The notes under the pieces: model-generated
Databases searched by the model: none
The model's input: the letters and a program-made list of their open reading frames with translations, nothing else
Told to the model about the DNA's origin: nothing
Program-made: the position numbers and the translations under genes
Part shown: positions 26,945-36,258 of the stretch, one piece after another
Layout of the letters: every line of letters starts with the position of its first letter
How positions within the stretch are numbered: the first letter of the stretch is position 1
DNA from: an uncultured Clostridia bacterium
GTDB taxonomy: Bacteria; Bacillota; Clostridia; Oscillospirales; Ruminococcaceae
Reading direction: 5' to 3'
Assembly (NCBI GenBank): GCA_947166945.1
Contig: CAMVGH010000011.1
Span: 1 to 40,020, forward strand
Length of the DNA: 40,020 nt

Positions 26945-26963
26945 GTCTTTTTTACGGACTTGC
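26934..26963 (-). terminator. Terminator of the prmA-glycosyltransferase operon
   Basis: GCAAGTC (26941-26947) pairs with GACTTGC (26957-26963). On the minus strand the stem is followed by seven T residues. It overlaps the gyrB -35 box. Confidence 0.8.
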
Positions 26964-26993
26964 ATAAATAATTTGACGTGTGAGGGGTCACAG

Positions 26994-28016
26994 TCACACC
27001 GTATCGGGTATCTCCCATTCCTCTGCCATTTTTCTGTACTTTGCGGCATTTTCCGGATCTCCGGTCTTCTCATAGCAGTCCGCGAGCAGTTCAAGGTTTT
27101 CCGTACCCTGCACAAAAATACTTATCACGGCTTCTGTCTCGAATATCGCGTCATTGAGCCAGCAGAGAGCTTCCGCGTAATTGCCGCTGTCGTAGAAGAA
27201 ATGTCCCGTCTCGCTGCACATTTCGGCGCAGGGCGCCGCTATCACGTCCCGAAGACACAGCGCAAAAAATCCCGCAGTGTCGCCGCACAGCCTGTATGCC
27301 CGTGCAAGCACGCACCTTGCTTCACGGTGTTCGTCCTCCGAGCGCGACGGGTCGGCAAGGCTTTCTCTGAAAAACGGCACCGCCGCTTTCAGATCTTCGG
27401 TATCACCCGCTATAAACAGTTCCTTCGCGTACATGGAATGAAGCACCTTGTCAAGCTTCACTCCGCGGTCTATAGCTTTTCCGAAAGCCGCAAGATCGCG
27501 CTTTGCGTGATGTCCCCGTGCAAGATGCCTTATCTCGATATCGCTGTTGTATATGACAGGGTCGAGCCGCACCGTCTCATGTATGGGATTTATCCACTCA
27601 AAGGTCCGCAGCCGTCTGAACAGTTTCGGGCGCAGCTCGCGCCTGGAATTATAAACAGCGTTCTCCTCCATGAGATTGAGATAATACATCTGCACTATTT
27701 CCACCTCGGGAGGAAGAAGCTCCTTCACACGCCTGAACAGTCTTATGTTGTCCTCGTCGATGACCTCGTCCGCGTCGGCTGTGTAAATGTAGTCCATTGC
27801 CGCCTTCGAGAAGGCAAAATTCCTCGCCGCCGCGAAATCATCTATCCACGGGAAGTCATAGATCCTGTCGGTGTACCTTGCGGCGATCTCCTTTGTGGAA
27901 TCTGTTGATCCGGTATCCACCACGATGATCTCATCGGCTATCGGCACAAGGCTGTCAAGGCAGGCGGCGAGCTGCTGCTCCTCATTCTTTACTATCATGC
28001 AGACAGATATGGTCAT
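26994..28016 (-). CDS. Family 2 glycosyltransferase with C-terminal TPR-like region
   Basis: 340 residues. The N-terminal part (1-230) is a GT-A glycosyltransferase: ISVCMIVKNEEQQLAACLDS, VVDTGSTDST (34-43), and the metal-binding TADADEVI (about 79-86); NPIHETVRL follows. The C-terminal part (about 210-340) is helical with repeats such as REARCVLARAYRLCGDTAGF and LLADCYEKTGDPENAAKYRK, of the TPR type. This SunS/TPR-GT2 layout is common in clostridia and is used on peptides, flagellin or wall polymers. The ATG overlaps the prmA stop by 4 bases (ATGA). Target unknown. Confidence 0.85.
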   Translation of the reverse strand: MTISVCMIVKNEEQQLAACLDSLVPIADEIIVVDTGSTDSTKEIAARYTDRIYDFPWIDDFAAARNFAFSKAAMDYIYTADADEVIDEDNIRLFRRVKELLPPEVEIVQMYYLNLMEENAVYNSRRELRPKLFRRLRTFEWINPIHETVRLDPVIYNSDIEIRHLARGHHAKRDLAAFGKAIDRGVKLDKVLHSMYAKELFIAGDTEDLKAAVPFFRESLADPSRSEDEHREARCVLARAYRLCGDTAGFFALCLRDVIAAPCAEMCSETGHFFYDSGNYAEALCWLNDAIFETEAVISIFVQGTENLELLADCYEKTGDPENAAKYRKMAEEWEIPDTV

Positions 28017-28984
28017 TTTGCGCTCCTTTTCAGTACGACCGCATTCCAGCCCTCGGCGCTGCGCTTATTGACAGCCGAAAATCCCGCTTCCGTGAGAGCG
28101 GTCATAACTTCGTCAAGGCGCTCGTCGATTATGCCGGAGACTATAAGTGTGCCGTCCGCTTTCAGGAAGCCGCCGAAAAGCCCGCTCATCGCGATTATGA
28201 CATCGGCAACGATATTTGCCGTTATGATGTCGTAATTTCCGCCCAGCTCGTTTCTGAGCGCCTCATCGTCGATGATATTGCCACGCCGTGCCGTGAAGCG
28301 GTCATTGCCGAATCCGTTCTTGCGCACATTCTCCGCCGCCGTGTTCACCGCGTTCTCGAATACATCTATCATAGCCGCGCTTTCTGCTCCGAGCAGAAGT
28401 CCGGCTATCGAGAGTATGCCGCTGCCGCAGCCGAGATCAAGCATTCTCTCCCCGCCGTGTACCACGCTTTCCAGCAGTTCCATTACCATTTTTGTTGTAT
28501 GGTGCTGTCCGGTACCGAAGCTTGACGCGGGGTCTATCTCCAGTATTTTCCTGCCGTCCGCATCGTTCACATCTTCCCATGACGGCTTCACTATCAGTTT
28601 TTCACCGACTCTGAACGGCTTGTAGTACTGCTTCCAGTTGTTTGCCCAGTCTTCTTCGCGGACATTTCCGATATGTATATCGGGCTCGCCGTAAAGTTCC
28701 GGTGCGCCGGCGCAGAGTTCCTGCATGACGCCTTTCAGCTCCGCAAGTGTTTCAAGACCCTGCGCATTGTCCTGCAAATAAAGCGTGATATGAGTGGGAA
28801 CGGTCTTCAGTCCCATCAGCTCATCGTCCACGTAGTCCCAGTTTGCGTCCTTGTTTTCGAGAAATTCATCGAAATCCGCGCTGTCGTGTATCTCGAAGCC
28901 GTTTATGCCGAGTTCTGACAGTCTCATAACGAGAATATCGACAGCTTCCGACTTTGTGTAAACATCAACTTTCAGAAAATCCAT
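28013..28984 (-). CDS. prmA: Ribosomal protein L11 methyltransferase PrmA
   Basis: PrmA methylates ribosomal protein L11 using S-adenosylmethionine. The 323-residue protein shows an N-terminal substrate-binding part, EDWANNWKQYYKPFRVG, the PASSFGTGQHHTT motif, the SAM-binding LDLGCGSGILSI, and TANIVADVII (NxxA/P-type motif). Start ATG at 28984 follows GAGGGTGA. It overlaps the downstream glycosyltransferase by 4 bases. Confidence 0.95.
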   Translation of the reverse strand: MDFLKVDVYTKSEAVDILVMRLSELGINGFEIHDSADFDEFLENKDANWDYVDDELMGLKTVPTHITLYLQDNAQGLETLAELKGVMQELCAGAPELYGEPDIHIGNVREEDWANNWKQYYKPFRVGEKLIVKPSWEDVNDADGRKILEIDPASSFGTGQHHTTKMVMELLESVVHGGERMLDLGCGSGILSIAGLLLGAESAAMIDVFENAVNTAAENVRKNGFGNDRFTARRGNIIDDEALRNELGGNYDIITANIVADVIIAMSGLFGGFLKADGTLIVSGIIDERLDEVMTALTEAGFSAVNKRSAEGWNAVVLKRSAK

Positions 28985-29010
28985 AATTCACCCTCACTTT
29001 CCTTTCTTTT

Positions 29011-29039
29011 ATTATGCCTTATTTTCGGAAAAAAAGCAA
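29011..29039 (-). promoter_or_regulatory. Promoter of prmA
   Basis: Minus-strand -35 TTGCTT (29034-29039) and -10 CATAAT (29011-29016) with a 17-bp spacer, 26 bp before the start codon. Confidence 0.65.
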
Positions 29040-29049
29040 TAGTTTACGA

Positions 29050-29092
29050 AAAAAATCCTTTCTCCGCATCAAAACCGGCGAAAGGATTTTTT
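29050..29092. terminator. Terminator hairpin between the glucan synthase gene and prmA
   Basis: AAATCCTTTC (29053-29062) pairs with GAAAGGATTT (29080-29089), flanked by A and T runs on both sides, so it works on either strand. It most likely ends the minus-strand transcript of the 6.8-kb glucan synthase gene. Confidence 0.8.
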
Positions 29093-29159
29093 ACGCTGAT
29101 TCCCCGTACAGGAGCACATGGTACCGAATCTGCAAGGCGAAGCGGTCCGGTTTAGGGAT

Positions 29160-29211
29160 CCAACCCCTTTTTAAAGGGGTTGGCCGCCGGAGGCACTCAA
29201 GCGCAGCGACC
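29160..29211. repeat. Intergenic repeat element with 11-bp inverted repeat
   Basis: CCAACCCCTTT (29160-29170) and AAAGGGGTTGG (29173-29183) form a perfect hairpin with a TT loop, followed by GCCGCCGGAGGCA (repeated in part at 29224-29234) and the inverted copy of the 16-mer found twice upstream of gyrA (29196-29211). No protein is encoded in 28985-29256. Confidence 0.7.
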
Positions 29212-29256
29212 ACTCTCCCCCGCCCGCCGGAGGCACTTCTGCGCCCGCAGGCGCCC

Positions 29257-32200
29257 TCATGCCCCGTAAGCCTCACCGAGCAGGCGGTAATACCACGCCG
29301 CGGAACCGGTGTACATTGACCAGCCGGCTCGTCCGTAACATTCGGGATTGGTATAGATATCCGCCGACATGAAGTACGGCTCATTCTTATATTCGCTGCC
29401 GCGCTCGGCGGGGTTCAGAGCCTGTATGAGCTTTTCCGCGGTCTGCCTGTCGCCGCTTCTGAGGAACGCAAGCGCCAGCCACACTGCCGCGTGGGTGTAC
29501 TGTCCGCCGTTCTCCCTTATGCCCTCCGGATAACCGCGGACGTAGCCGGGATCGTCTTTGGACTCCGGGAAAAACGGCGGGTCGAACAATTTTATGATAC
29601 CGTGTTTTTCGTCGTAAAGACGCCTGAGAGCTTCGGAGAGCGCCGAGGCACGCTTCGCCTTGTCAGGCAGCCCCGCAAGTTCCGCGAATGCCTGCGGGAG
29701 CAGATCTATCGCGCAGCATTCGCTGCCGTAAGCGCCCATTTTCCTGCCGTCGTCATAGAACGCCCGGAGATAATATCCGTTCTCAAAGGCGGTGTCCTCC
29801 GCCGCGGCAGAAAGAGCGGCAGCGCGCTTTTCCAGTATCGCCGCGTAACCGTCGTCGCCCATTTTCCGGGATATCGGCGCGAACATCTTCACCACAGCCA
29901 CATAGAACATAGAGAGCCACACGCTTTCGCCCATGCCGTCCTCACCCACGCGGTTATAGCCGTCGTTCCAGTCACCGCTCCCCATTTTTATGAGAGAGTG
30001 CTGTCCTGTGCGATAGCAGCGGTCGAGGGCTTTTACACAGTGTTCATAAACGCTTGCCGATACTCCGCTCGGGGTCACCTGCATATATTTCTCGCGGGCA
30101 TTTCCAAGTTCGTCGCCGTTTATGAAATTCACCCGCTCCGAGAAAATACCGGTGTCACCTGTCACCTTTGCGCAGTGCGCGGCAGCGTAAGGCAGCCACA
30201 GCATATCGTCCGAACATCTTGTGCGTATGCCCTTTATGCCGTTTTCGCTCTCATGCCACCAATGAAGCACATCACCGGCGACGAACTGTGCGCCGCAGCA
30301 GCGGATGATCTGCTTTTTCGCTTCCGAGGGCATGAAATACACGGCGGCGGTGCTGTCCTGAAGCTGGTCGCGGAATCCGTATGCTCCGCCGTTCTGGTAG
30401 AAGCCGCTTCTTGCCCACATACGCGAACCGAGTATCTGCCACGGGAGCCACACATTGTAGAGCCTGTCGAGAGTGTCGCTGCCGCTGCGGATAACGGGGT
30501 GAAGCTCATACTCCGGGATAAAGTCGGACGGTAGGGCTTTTTCCGCGATATCCAGCATTTCCGCCGCGTCGGTGCGGCTGTAGCACAGAGTAAAATGCAG
30601 TTCTTTCACAGAGTGCGGCGGGAGCTTCACCTTTGCCGTGACCGCAGCGCAGGAATTCGCGGAAGCCCGTACCTCGCCGCTCGCTTCGCCCGCAAGGAAC
30701 CTCTCGCGGTCTGTGGTCATAACGCAGGCATGACTGCAAGCGACCGCCATTTCTCCGGAGAAGCCTTCATTTCCCGTATTCCTGACAAATACGGCGCGTC
30801 CGGCGGCACGGTAAATGAGCTGTGCGCCGAAACCGGCCGTGCTGCGGTCGTATGACAGGGTCGGCTCGGTATAATAGGAAAGCGCGCACTGCTTTTCGAG
30901 ATCTCCGGTGTTCTCGATCCGCACGGTCAGCCGCTTCGCCATGCCCTTCTGAATAACGCCCACTTCGGTGCGGAATATGAGCTTGCCTACACGGGACAGG
31001 TATTCGGCTTTGCAGGGAGAGAATACAGCAGTACCGCCCGCTATAATGTCATAGTACCGCCCCAGTCCCCGCACAAGAAGCATTTCCCCGCCGTCACCGC
31101 GCATGATGTCGTTGTACCACGGGGTAAGCTTGTTTTCACGGCTGTTTAGTGCGTAAGTGAAACCGAGGGAATTCTGCGAGACGATGCAGCCGAATTCTTC
31201 CGACGCTATCACGTTGCAGAGCGGGTGACCCGATGCTGTGCCGTGTTTGCCTATTATATAGCTGCTGTCGCGGAAACCGTCCTCCAGTCCCGTATCGAAA
31301 GGTTCGGCAGGGACGATCTCCATGAGCCTGTCGGGCGGGAGACGCTCCTGTTCCCCGCCGATAACACAGACGGCGGCTCTCATTATATAGTTCAGCTCGC
31401 CGGAGGTAAGCTCGGAGTACATTACGGGATATACGCACTTTACCGAGGTATTCGCGATATACATGGCGCGGGATTTGTCGGCAAGGTTCTCACACAGCAT
31501 AACCATATCCACCGGGAAACCGCATTCCGCAAGTCCCTCCGCAGTCCGCGCGGCTGCTTCGGCGCGGGGTTCGTCCCCGTCAAAGCGATATACCGCGACA
31601 GGCAGATCACCGCTTATGCCGAGTTTCCAGAAAGTGTCCCTGCCGAGAGGAGATGCGTTTTCCCCGGGCAGCCGGCTGCCGCACAGCACAGCAGGCAGCA
31701 CCTCGCGGGCAAATCTTCCCGCCAGCGTGGATTTCGGCAGAGGAGAAACAGCCGCACCGTACGGCGCGTCGGTGCCGATGACCGGATCGGTGCCGCGTAT
31801 CTCAAGGGCGAGCGCTGTCACCTCGTCACGGGTATCGCCGCAGCATACAAACAGCGAATTGCGGTAGTCGGAATTGGCGGGAACAGACGCTTTCAGCCGC
31901 AGGAACACGCATGGAGAGGGTATATGTCCGCTGTCGGAGCGTTTAAGAGAGAACCCGTTTGAAAAGTCCATGGGACGGTCGTGCTTCAGGACCTTTTCTC
32001 GGGAAAACGAAAATACAGTCCCCCCGCGGAAACGAAATCCTGCCGCAAGCCATGTTTCTTTTCCGGTTTCACGGTCGCGGCGGCGGACAACATACAGATC
32101 GTTCCCGGAGTCATACTCCGGACTTATGAAAAGCTCAGTGAAGACGGGGTGGGCAATGATGTCCCGCTCCGGCGCAAGCGCGGGGCGAAGATACACGTAT

Positions 32201-35200
32201 ATCTCGATATCGCGGTCGCTGCCGAGGGTATTCTCCACGGCGATATCGCGGATAACGGCGGCTTTTTCGCCGAACAGCGACACTCTCATGCCGCAGGCAA
32301 GTCCCACGCTCTCAGCATAATACTCCGCCCCGTTCTCGGTGAAAGTAACGGAGCGCTTCACCGGGGAGCCGTCATGGAACGCCGTCATATAGAACGGTAT
32401 CTCCGCGTCTCCCTCGCGCACTCCCACGAACATACCGTCGGGGCGGCGGAGAAAGTCACGCACAGGAAAAGAAACGGCACGGCTTCCGTATCTGTCGGTG
32501 CATAGACCGGTATCCGAAGCGAAAACCGCTATCCGGCGGTTGGCTATGATATTATACCGGGGACGGAGCGCCGAGAACTCATCAAAGCTTTCCGCACGGT
32601 CGTCCGCAAGCCCGCGGTCACGCATATTCTCTATATCCACGACTACCTCCCCGGACATGACCCGCTCTTCAAGCAGTTCGTCCGCACGCTGCATCGTCTC
32701 GTCCGCCATGAACAATTCGCGGAGCCTGCCGTGACACAGTGTATTCGTGATGCCGCAGATACTCATTCCGACATGGTGCGCCATGTGGCTCCTCACCACC
32801 GCTGCCGCCGCGCCGGTGCGGGTGCCGGTGAGATCCACCGCCTCGTACAGACCGTATTTCACATGGGAGAATGTCTTGTCCGCAAGACGTGACAGATTTC
32901 TCATGCAGGCGGTGAAATTGTAGAACAGGGCAAGAAAAGTGGAATAGGGGCTGACGACATATTCCCTGTCCATGCCGGCGCAGAGCGCGAGCTTCTGGAC
33001 ACCGTGCGCCTTGTAACGGTAGTTGAGATCGCGGTCAAAGGCGTAATAGCCGCTCTCCGAGACTCCGAAGGGCATGTGCAGCTCTCTGCCGCGCTCCTTC
33101 TGACAATGCACCGCGTACCCGAGCGCCTCATAACAGAGACTTCCGCGTTTGGTGCCGAGGAGCAGTTCGGGCATGAAATACTCGAACATGGTACCCGACC
33201 ACGCTATGGGACCCGCATAGTAGCCGCTGCGGCTCATCACACGGGACAGCGCCCGCCAGTGCTCCTTGTCCGCGTTCCCGCGCGCTATGGCAAAGTAGCT
33301 GAGCATTCTCGCCTCTGACATGAGCATATCGTAACAGTTGGGAGCCTTTTTCCCCGTATCGGCGTTGATACCCACCGAGAACAGCCTGCGGGAACGGTTG
33401 TAGAAAGCGGAGATATCCGCGGCGTTTATGAGGTTCCCGATCCGGCGGATAAGAGGACTGCCAGGGATATCTTCGATGAGCTTTTGCCGCACCGCAACAA
33501 GACAGCAGAGGAAATTTCCGCTGTCAACCGAAGAAACAAACGGATCGAGAACTTTCAGTACATCGGTGGAATACCAGTTATACAAGTTCCCGCGGTATTT
33601 CGGGAGACTTTCCACGGTGGTCATCGTCCGTTCCAGCATCGTTTCAAGGCGGGCATTGTCGATAAACCCCAGTTCCGCCGCGCTGACACAGGAAAGCAAA
33701 TACATTCCGATGTTGGTGGGAGAGGTGCGGTGAGACACCCTGAATACCGGAGAATACTGCACATTGTCCGGCGGCAGGAAGTTGTCCTCAGCCGTAACAC
33801 GGTCGAGGTAGAAGTTCCATTCCCGACGGGCTTCATCAAGGAGCAGTCTGCGGTCGCTGTCCTTTATCGGCTTTTCGTGCGGTCGATACAGCTTGTCGCA
33901 CATCACCGCCGCCGGAAGACTGCACGCAATGAACAGTCCGAGTACCGCGTCAAGGATATTCCCGAAGTACACCCCCGCCCCGAAGAGTATCACGCCCAGC
34001 GCGGAAGCGGGTATCATTCCTATGATGCCGCCGGGGTCGGTATTGTCAAAGGTGGAGGCGGTCTGCCATTCCAGCAGATCGCGCCGCGTGAGCATTCTCC
34101 ACGCGGAACGCACAGCCGCGTCAAGACCGAGCAGCGAATTCTTTCCCCAGAATACAAGTTCCGCAAATATACGCGTGATGAGCTGGCGGGAGAGAGAGGT
34201 TATCGGCGCGTAGAATTCACGGGTATTGGAAAACCCGAGACCTTTCAGCGCAGCGGGTATGAGCCCGAGAATAAACGGAAGCGTAAGAGACAGCACCGAT
34301 ATCACGGCAGGTATGAAGGAGCCGGCTCCGGCAATGCCTGCCGTGAAAGCCACTGTAAGCAGCGCGTTGAGCGGGGTCAGCGCCCGCCTTATATTGTCGG
34401 AGAGCTTGTATTTCGTCAGTACGGACACATCTTTACGGAATATAAAGGGAAGATTCTGAAAATCCCCGCGCATCCAGCGGTGGGCGCGGCGGAAATAGCC
34501 TTTTGTTGTAGGGGGCATACCGTCACTGAATTCTATATCCCCGCAGTAAGCTGTGCCGAGGATACCGCCCTCGATTATGTCATGGGAAAGGATACGCTCC
34601 TCCGGCAGTTCACCGACACACTTCCTGTAGAATTCCCCGGTGCGGATAAGCCCCTTTCCGGTGAATGTTCCCTCGCCAAAACGGTCAAAATACAGCTCGG
34701 AAGATATGCTGTCATACACACTGGCGCCGGAACAGCCTCCGGTGCCGAAAAGCCGTGTAAGTCCGGTGCGCAGGGAAGCGGAAAGCGATGTGGTTATACG
34801 CGGGGCGAAAATGCCGTACTCGCTGTTGCAGGGGTGAACAGCGGCGGCTATGAGGGAATTTATGCTGTCCATGAGGGGCAGGGTGTCATAGTCAAGAGCG
34901 CAGACGAAGGGGACTCCGGCATAACCGGTGATATCGCCGTAAACCCTGCGGAATCTTATACCGTCGCCGCAGATGAAGCGCACAAGATCTTCCACGGCTC
35001 CGCGTTTGCGTTCGTGCCCCTGGAAGCGGCGCTGGGTGCGGCAATATGTGCGGCTGCGTATTATCACCGCAGTCTTTTTGTCGGAGGATTCAAAGGCTTC
35101 TTTTGCCGCGCGGAGAAGGACATCGTCGGCGGCAGTTTCCCGCTCATCAGCTGCGGGCAGGTCACAGAGCAGGCACCAGCTTATATTCTGGGTAGGATTT

Positions 35201-36063
35201 TTTGCTCTCGCCCGCCGCAGACGTTCAAGGCCGTCCCGTATGTCGTTTTCGGAGGAAACAAGCACCGACAGGGCGCATACCGCCTCATAATTCTCAGCCT
35301 CGGACAGCTTCACCGAGGGGACGGTCCCCGCCTTAGCCCCACGGAGCAGCATGGCGTCTATGAGCGTCTTTGCCACAGCCGCAGCGGGAGCATAGACCGC
35401 AAATCCCGCCAGCCACCCCGCGAGCAGTACGGTGAGAGCGCAGATACCGAGCGCTATCGCGTTCTGCACGAGCATATAATAGAAAATGTTTACTTTCGGG
35501 AAGACGCGGTCAACATCTGCGCGTATGATCTCACCGAGACCGGTACCCGAATGTTTCGCCGTTATGAGATACTCGGAGGACAGCCTTCTTTCGTCGATGC
35601 CGGTGTACTGTGCGCATCGTGTGGTATCGCTGCGCATCATTGCCTTTGTCTTTGCGTCGGATATGCGGTATTCTTCGTCTCCGGAATATTTTATACACAA
35701 AGGATTCAGTCTTTCATTTATATATTCGCAGTCGATGTCGGCGACGCTGTAAATAAGATCCCTGCCCTCTTCACGGTGCAGCGCCGCGTATCTCACCTGC
35801 CACATCAGGGACATCATATCCGCGTTGTCAAGAATATCCGCGTACGGAACAAGTGCCTCGAACACCCCCTCGGTGGTAAGTTCGGCGTCCGATACCGCGT
35901 ATGATATCAGCGGCATACCGCCGGTGAAATGTACTTTATACGGCGGTATATCCCCCGCAAGAGCGGTCACTTCGGCACACAGCCGGTGCGCACCCTCCGC
36001 TTTCAGGCGCTTGTTCATCTTCCGCAGTTCTTTTCTGTAAGTTTCAAGTTTCACATATTTCAT
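29257..36063 (-). CDS. Cyclic beta-1,2-glucan synthase-like protein (GT84 + glucoamylase-like + GH94)
   Basis: A 2268-residue membrane enzyme with the full layout of cyclic beta-1,2-glucan synthases (NdvB/ChvB): a soluble N-terminus, membrane helices, a processive GT domain with CALDYDT, YGIFAPRIT, FGEGTFTGKGL, ILSHDIIEGG and RRAHRWMRGDFQ, more membrane helices, a glucoamylase-like domain with YRGNLYNWY and SVDSGNF, beta-sandwich repeats, and a C-terminal GH94 phosphorylase domain (about 1870-2268) with GSGDWNDG around the catalytic Asp2034. In proteobacteria these make cyclic osmoregulated glucans in the periplasm. It is about 550 residues shorter than the rhizobial enzymes. The start ATG at 36063 follows AAAGGGG; an ATG at 36111 lacks a site. 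Whether the product is cyclic is not known from the sequence. Confidence 0.88.
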   Translation of the reverse strand: MKYVKLETYRKELRKMNKRLKAEGAHRLCAEVTALAGDIPPYKVHFTGGMPLISYAVSDAELTTEGVFEALVPYADILDNADMMSLMWQVRYAALHREEGRDLIYSVADIDCEYINERLNPLCIKYSGDEEYRISDAKTKAMMRSDTTRCAQYTGIDERRLSSEYLITAKHSGTGLGEIIRADVDRVFPKVNIFYYMLVQNAIALGICALTVLLAGWLAGFAVYAPAAAVAKTLIDAMLLRGAKAGTVPSVKLSEAENYEAVCALSVLVSSENDIRDGLERLRRARAKNPTQNISWCLLCDLPAADERETAADDVLLRAAKEAFESSDKKTAVIIRSRTYCRTQRRFQGHERKRGAVEDLVRFICGDGIRFRRVYGDITGYAGVPFVCALDYDTLPLMDSINSLIAAAVHPCNSEYGIFAPRITTSLSASLRTGLTRLFGTGGCSGASVYDSISSELYFDRFGEGTFTGKGLIRTGEFYRKCVGELPEERILSHDIIEGGILGTAYCGDIEFSDGMPPTTKGYFRRAHRWMRGDFQNLPFIFRKDVSVLTKYKLSDNIRRALTPLNALLTVAFTAGIAGAGSFIPAVISVLSLTLPFILGLIPAALKGLGFSNTREFYAPITSLSRQLITRIFAELVFWGKNSLLGLDAAVRSAWRMLTRRDLLEWQTASTFDNTDPGGIIGMIPASALGVILFGAGVYFGNILDAVLGLFIACSLPAAVMCDKLYRPHEKPIKDSDRRLLLDEARREWNFYLDRVTAEDNFLPPDNVQYSPVFRVSHRTSPTNIGMYLLSCVSAAELGFIDNARLETMLERTMTTVESLPKYRGNLYNWYSTDVLKVLDPFVSSVDSGNFLCCLVAVRQKLIEDIPGSPLIRRIGNLINAADISAFYNRSRRLFSVGINADTGKKAPNCYDMLMSEARMLSYFAIARGNADKEHWRALSRVMSRSGYYAGPIAWSGTMFEYFMPELLLGTKRGSLCYEALGYAVHCQKERGRELHMPFGVSESGYYAFDRDLNYRYKAHGVQKLALCAGMDREYVVSPYSTFLALFYNFTACMRNLSRLADKTFSHVKYGLYEAVDLTGTRTGAAAAVVRSHMAHHVGMSICGITNTLCHGRLRELFMADETMQRADELLEERVMSGEVVVDIENMRDRGLADDRAESFDEFSALRPRYNIIANRRIAVFASDTGLCTDRYGSRAVSFPVRDFLRRPDGMFVGVREGDAEIPFYMTAFHDGSPVKRSVTFTENGAEYYAESVGLACGMRVSLFGEKAAVIRDIAVENTLGSDRDIEIYVYLRPALAPERDIIAHPVFTELFISPEYDSGNDLYVVRRRDRETGKETWLAAGFRFRGGTVFSFSREKVLKHDRPMDFSNGFSLKRSDSGHIPSPCVFLRLKASVPANSDYRNSLFVCCGDTRDEVTALALEIRGTDPVIGTDAPYGAAVSPLPKSTLAGRFAREVLPAVLCGSRLPGENASPLGRDTFWKLGISGDLPVAVYRFDGDEPRAEAAARTAEGLAECGFPVDMVMLCENLADKSRAMYIANTSVKCVYPVMYSELTSGELNYIMRAAVCVIGGEQERLPPDRLMEIVPAEPFDTGLEDGFRDSSYIIGKHGTASGHPLCNVIASEEFGCIVSQNSLGFTYALNSRENKLTPWYNDIMRGDGGEMLLVRGLGRYYDIIAGGTAVFSPCKAEYLSRVGKLIFRTEVGVIQKGMAKRLTVRIENTGDLEKQCALSYYTEPTLSYDRSTAGFGAQLIYRAAGRAVFVRNTGNEGFSGEMAVACSHACVMTTDRERFLAGEASGEVRASANSCAAVTAKVKLPPHSVKELHFTLCYSRTDAAEMLDIAEKALPSDFIPEYELHPVIRSGSDTLDRLYNVWLPWQILGSRMWARSGFYQNGGAYGFRDQLQDSTAAVYFMPSEAKKQIIRCCGAQFVAGDVLHWWHESENGIKGIRTRCSDDMLWLPYAAAHCAKVTGDTGIFSERVNFINGDELGNAREKYMQVTPSGVSASVYEHCVKALDRCYRTGQHSLIKMGSGDWNDGYNRVGEDGMGESVWLSMFYVAVVKMFAPISRKMGDDGYAAILEKRAAALSAAAEDTAFENGYYLRAFYDDGRKMGAYGSECCAIDLLPQAFAELAGLPDKAKRASALSEALRRLYDEKHGIIKLFDPPFFPESKDDPGYVRGYPEGIRENGGQYTHAAVWLALAFLRSGDRQTAEKLIQALNPAERGSEYKNEPYFMSADIYTNPECYGRAGWSMYTGSAAWYYRLLGEAYGA

Positions 36064-36147
36064 AGATGTAACCCCTTTCCTGCTTCCTCTATTATTGCCT
36101 GAAATATCCAAATTTATCGCTATATGTTAAAAAATTGTTTTTTTCTA

Positions 36148-36176
36148 TTGATTTTTTGGAAAATATGTTGTATAAT
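36148..36176 (+). promoter_or_regulatory. Promoter upstream of the membrane-anchored protein and atp genes
   Basis: A -35 TTGATT (36148-36153) and -10 TATAAT (36171-36176) with a 17-bp spacer. The leader to the start at 36259 is about 75 nt. It may also drive the atp genes because no terminator is seen at 36949-36982. Confidence 0.75.
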
Positions 36177-36258
36177 AAAGAAGATATTATCGGAAAGTAT
36201 TGCGTTGAAGCAATTAAACCATAAAATAAGAAAAATAAAATATCGGAGAAATGTGTAA

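Noticed and set aside
33484-35904. Long open frame of 806 codons on the plus strand
   Set aside because: It lies fully antisense to the glucan synthase gene, whose domains and motifs are clear; the reading has no recognisable motif and no ribosome binding site.
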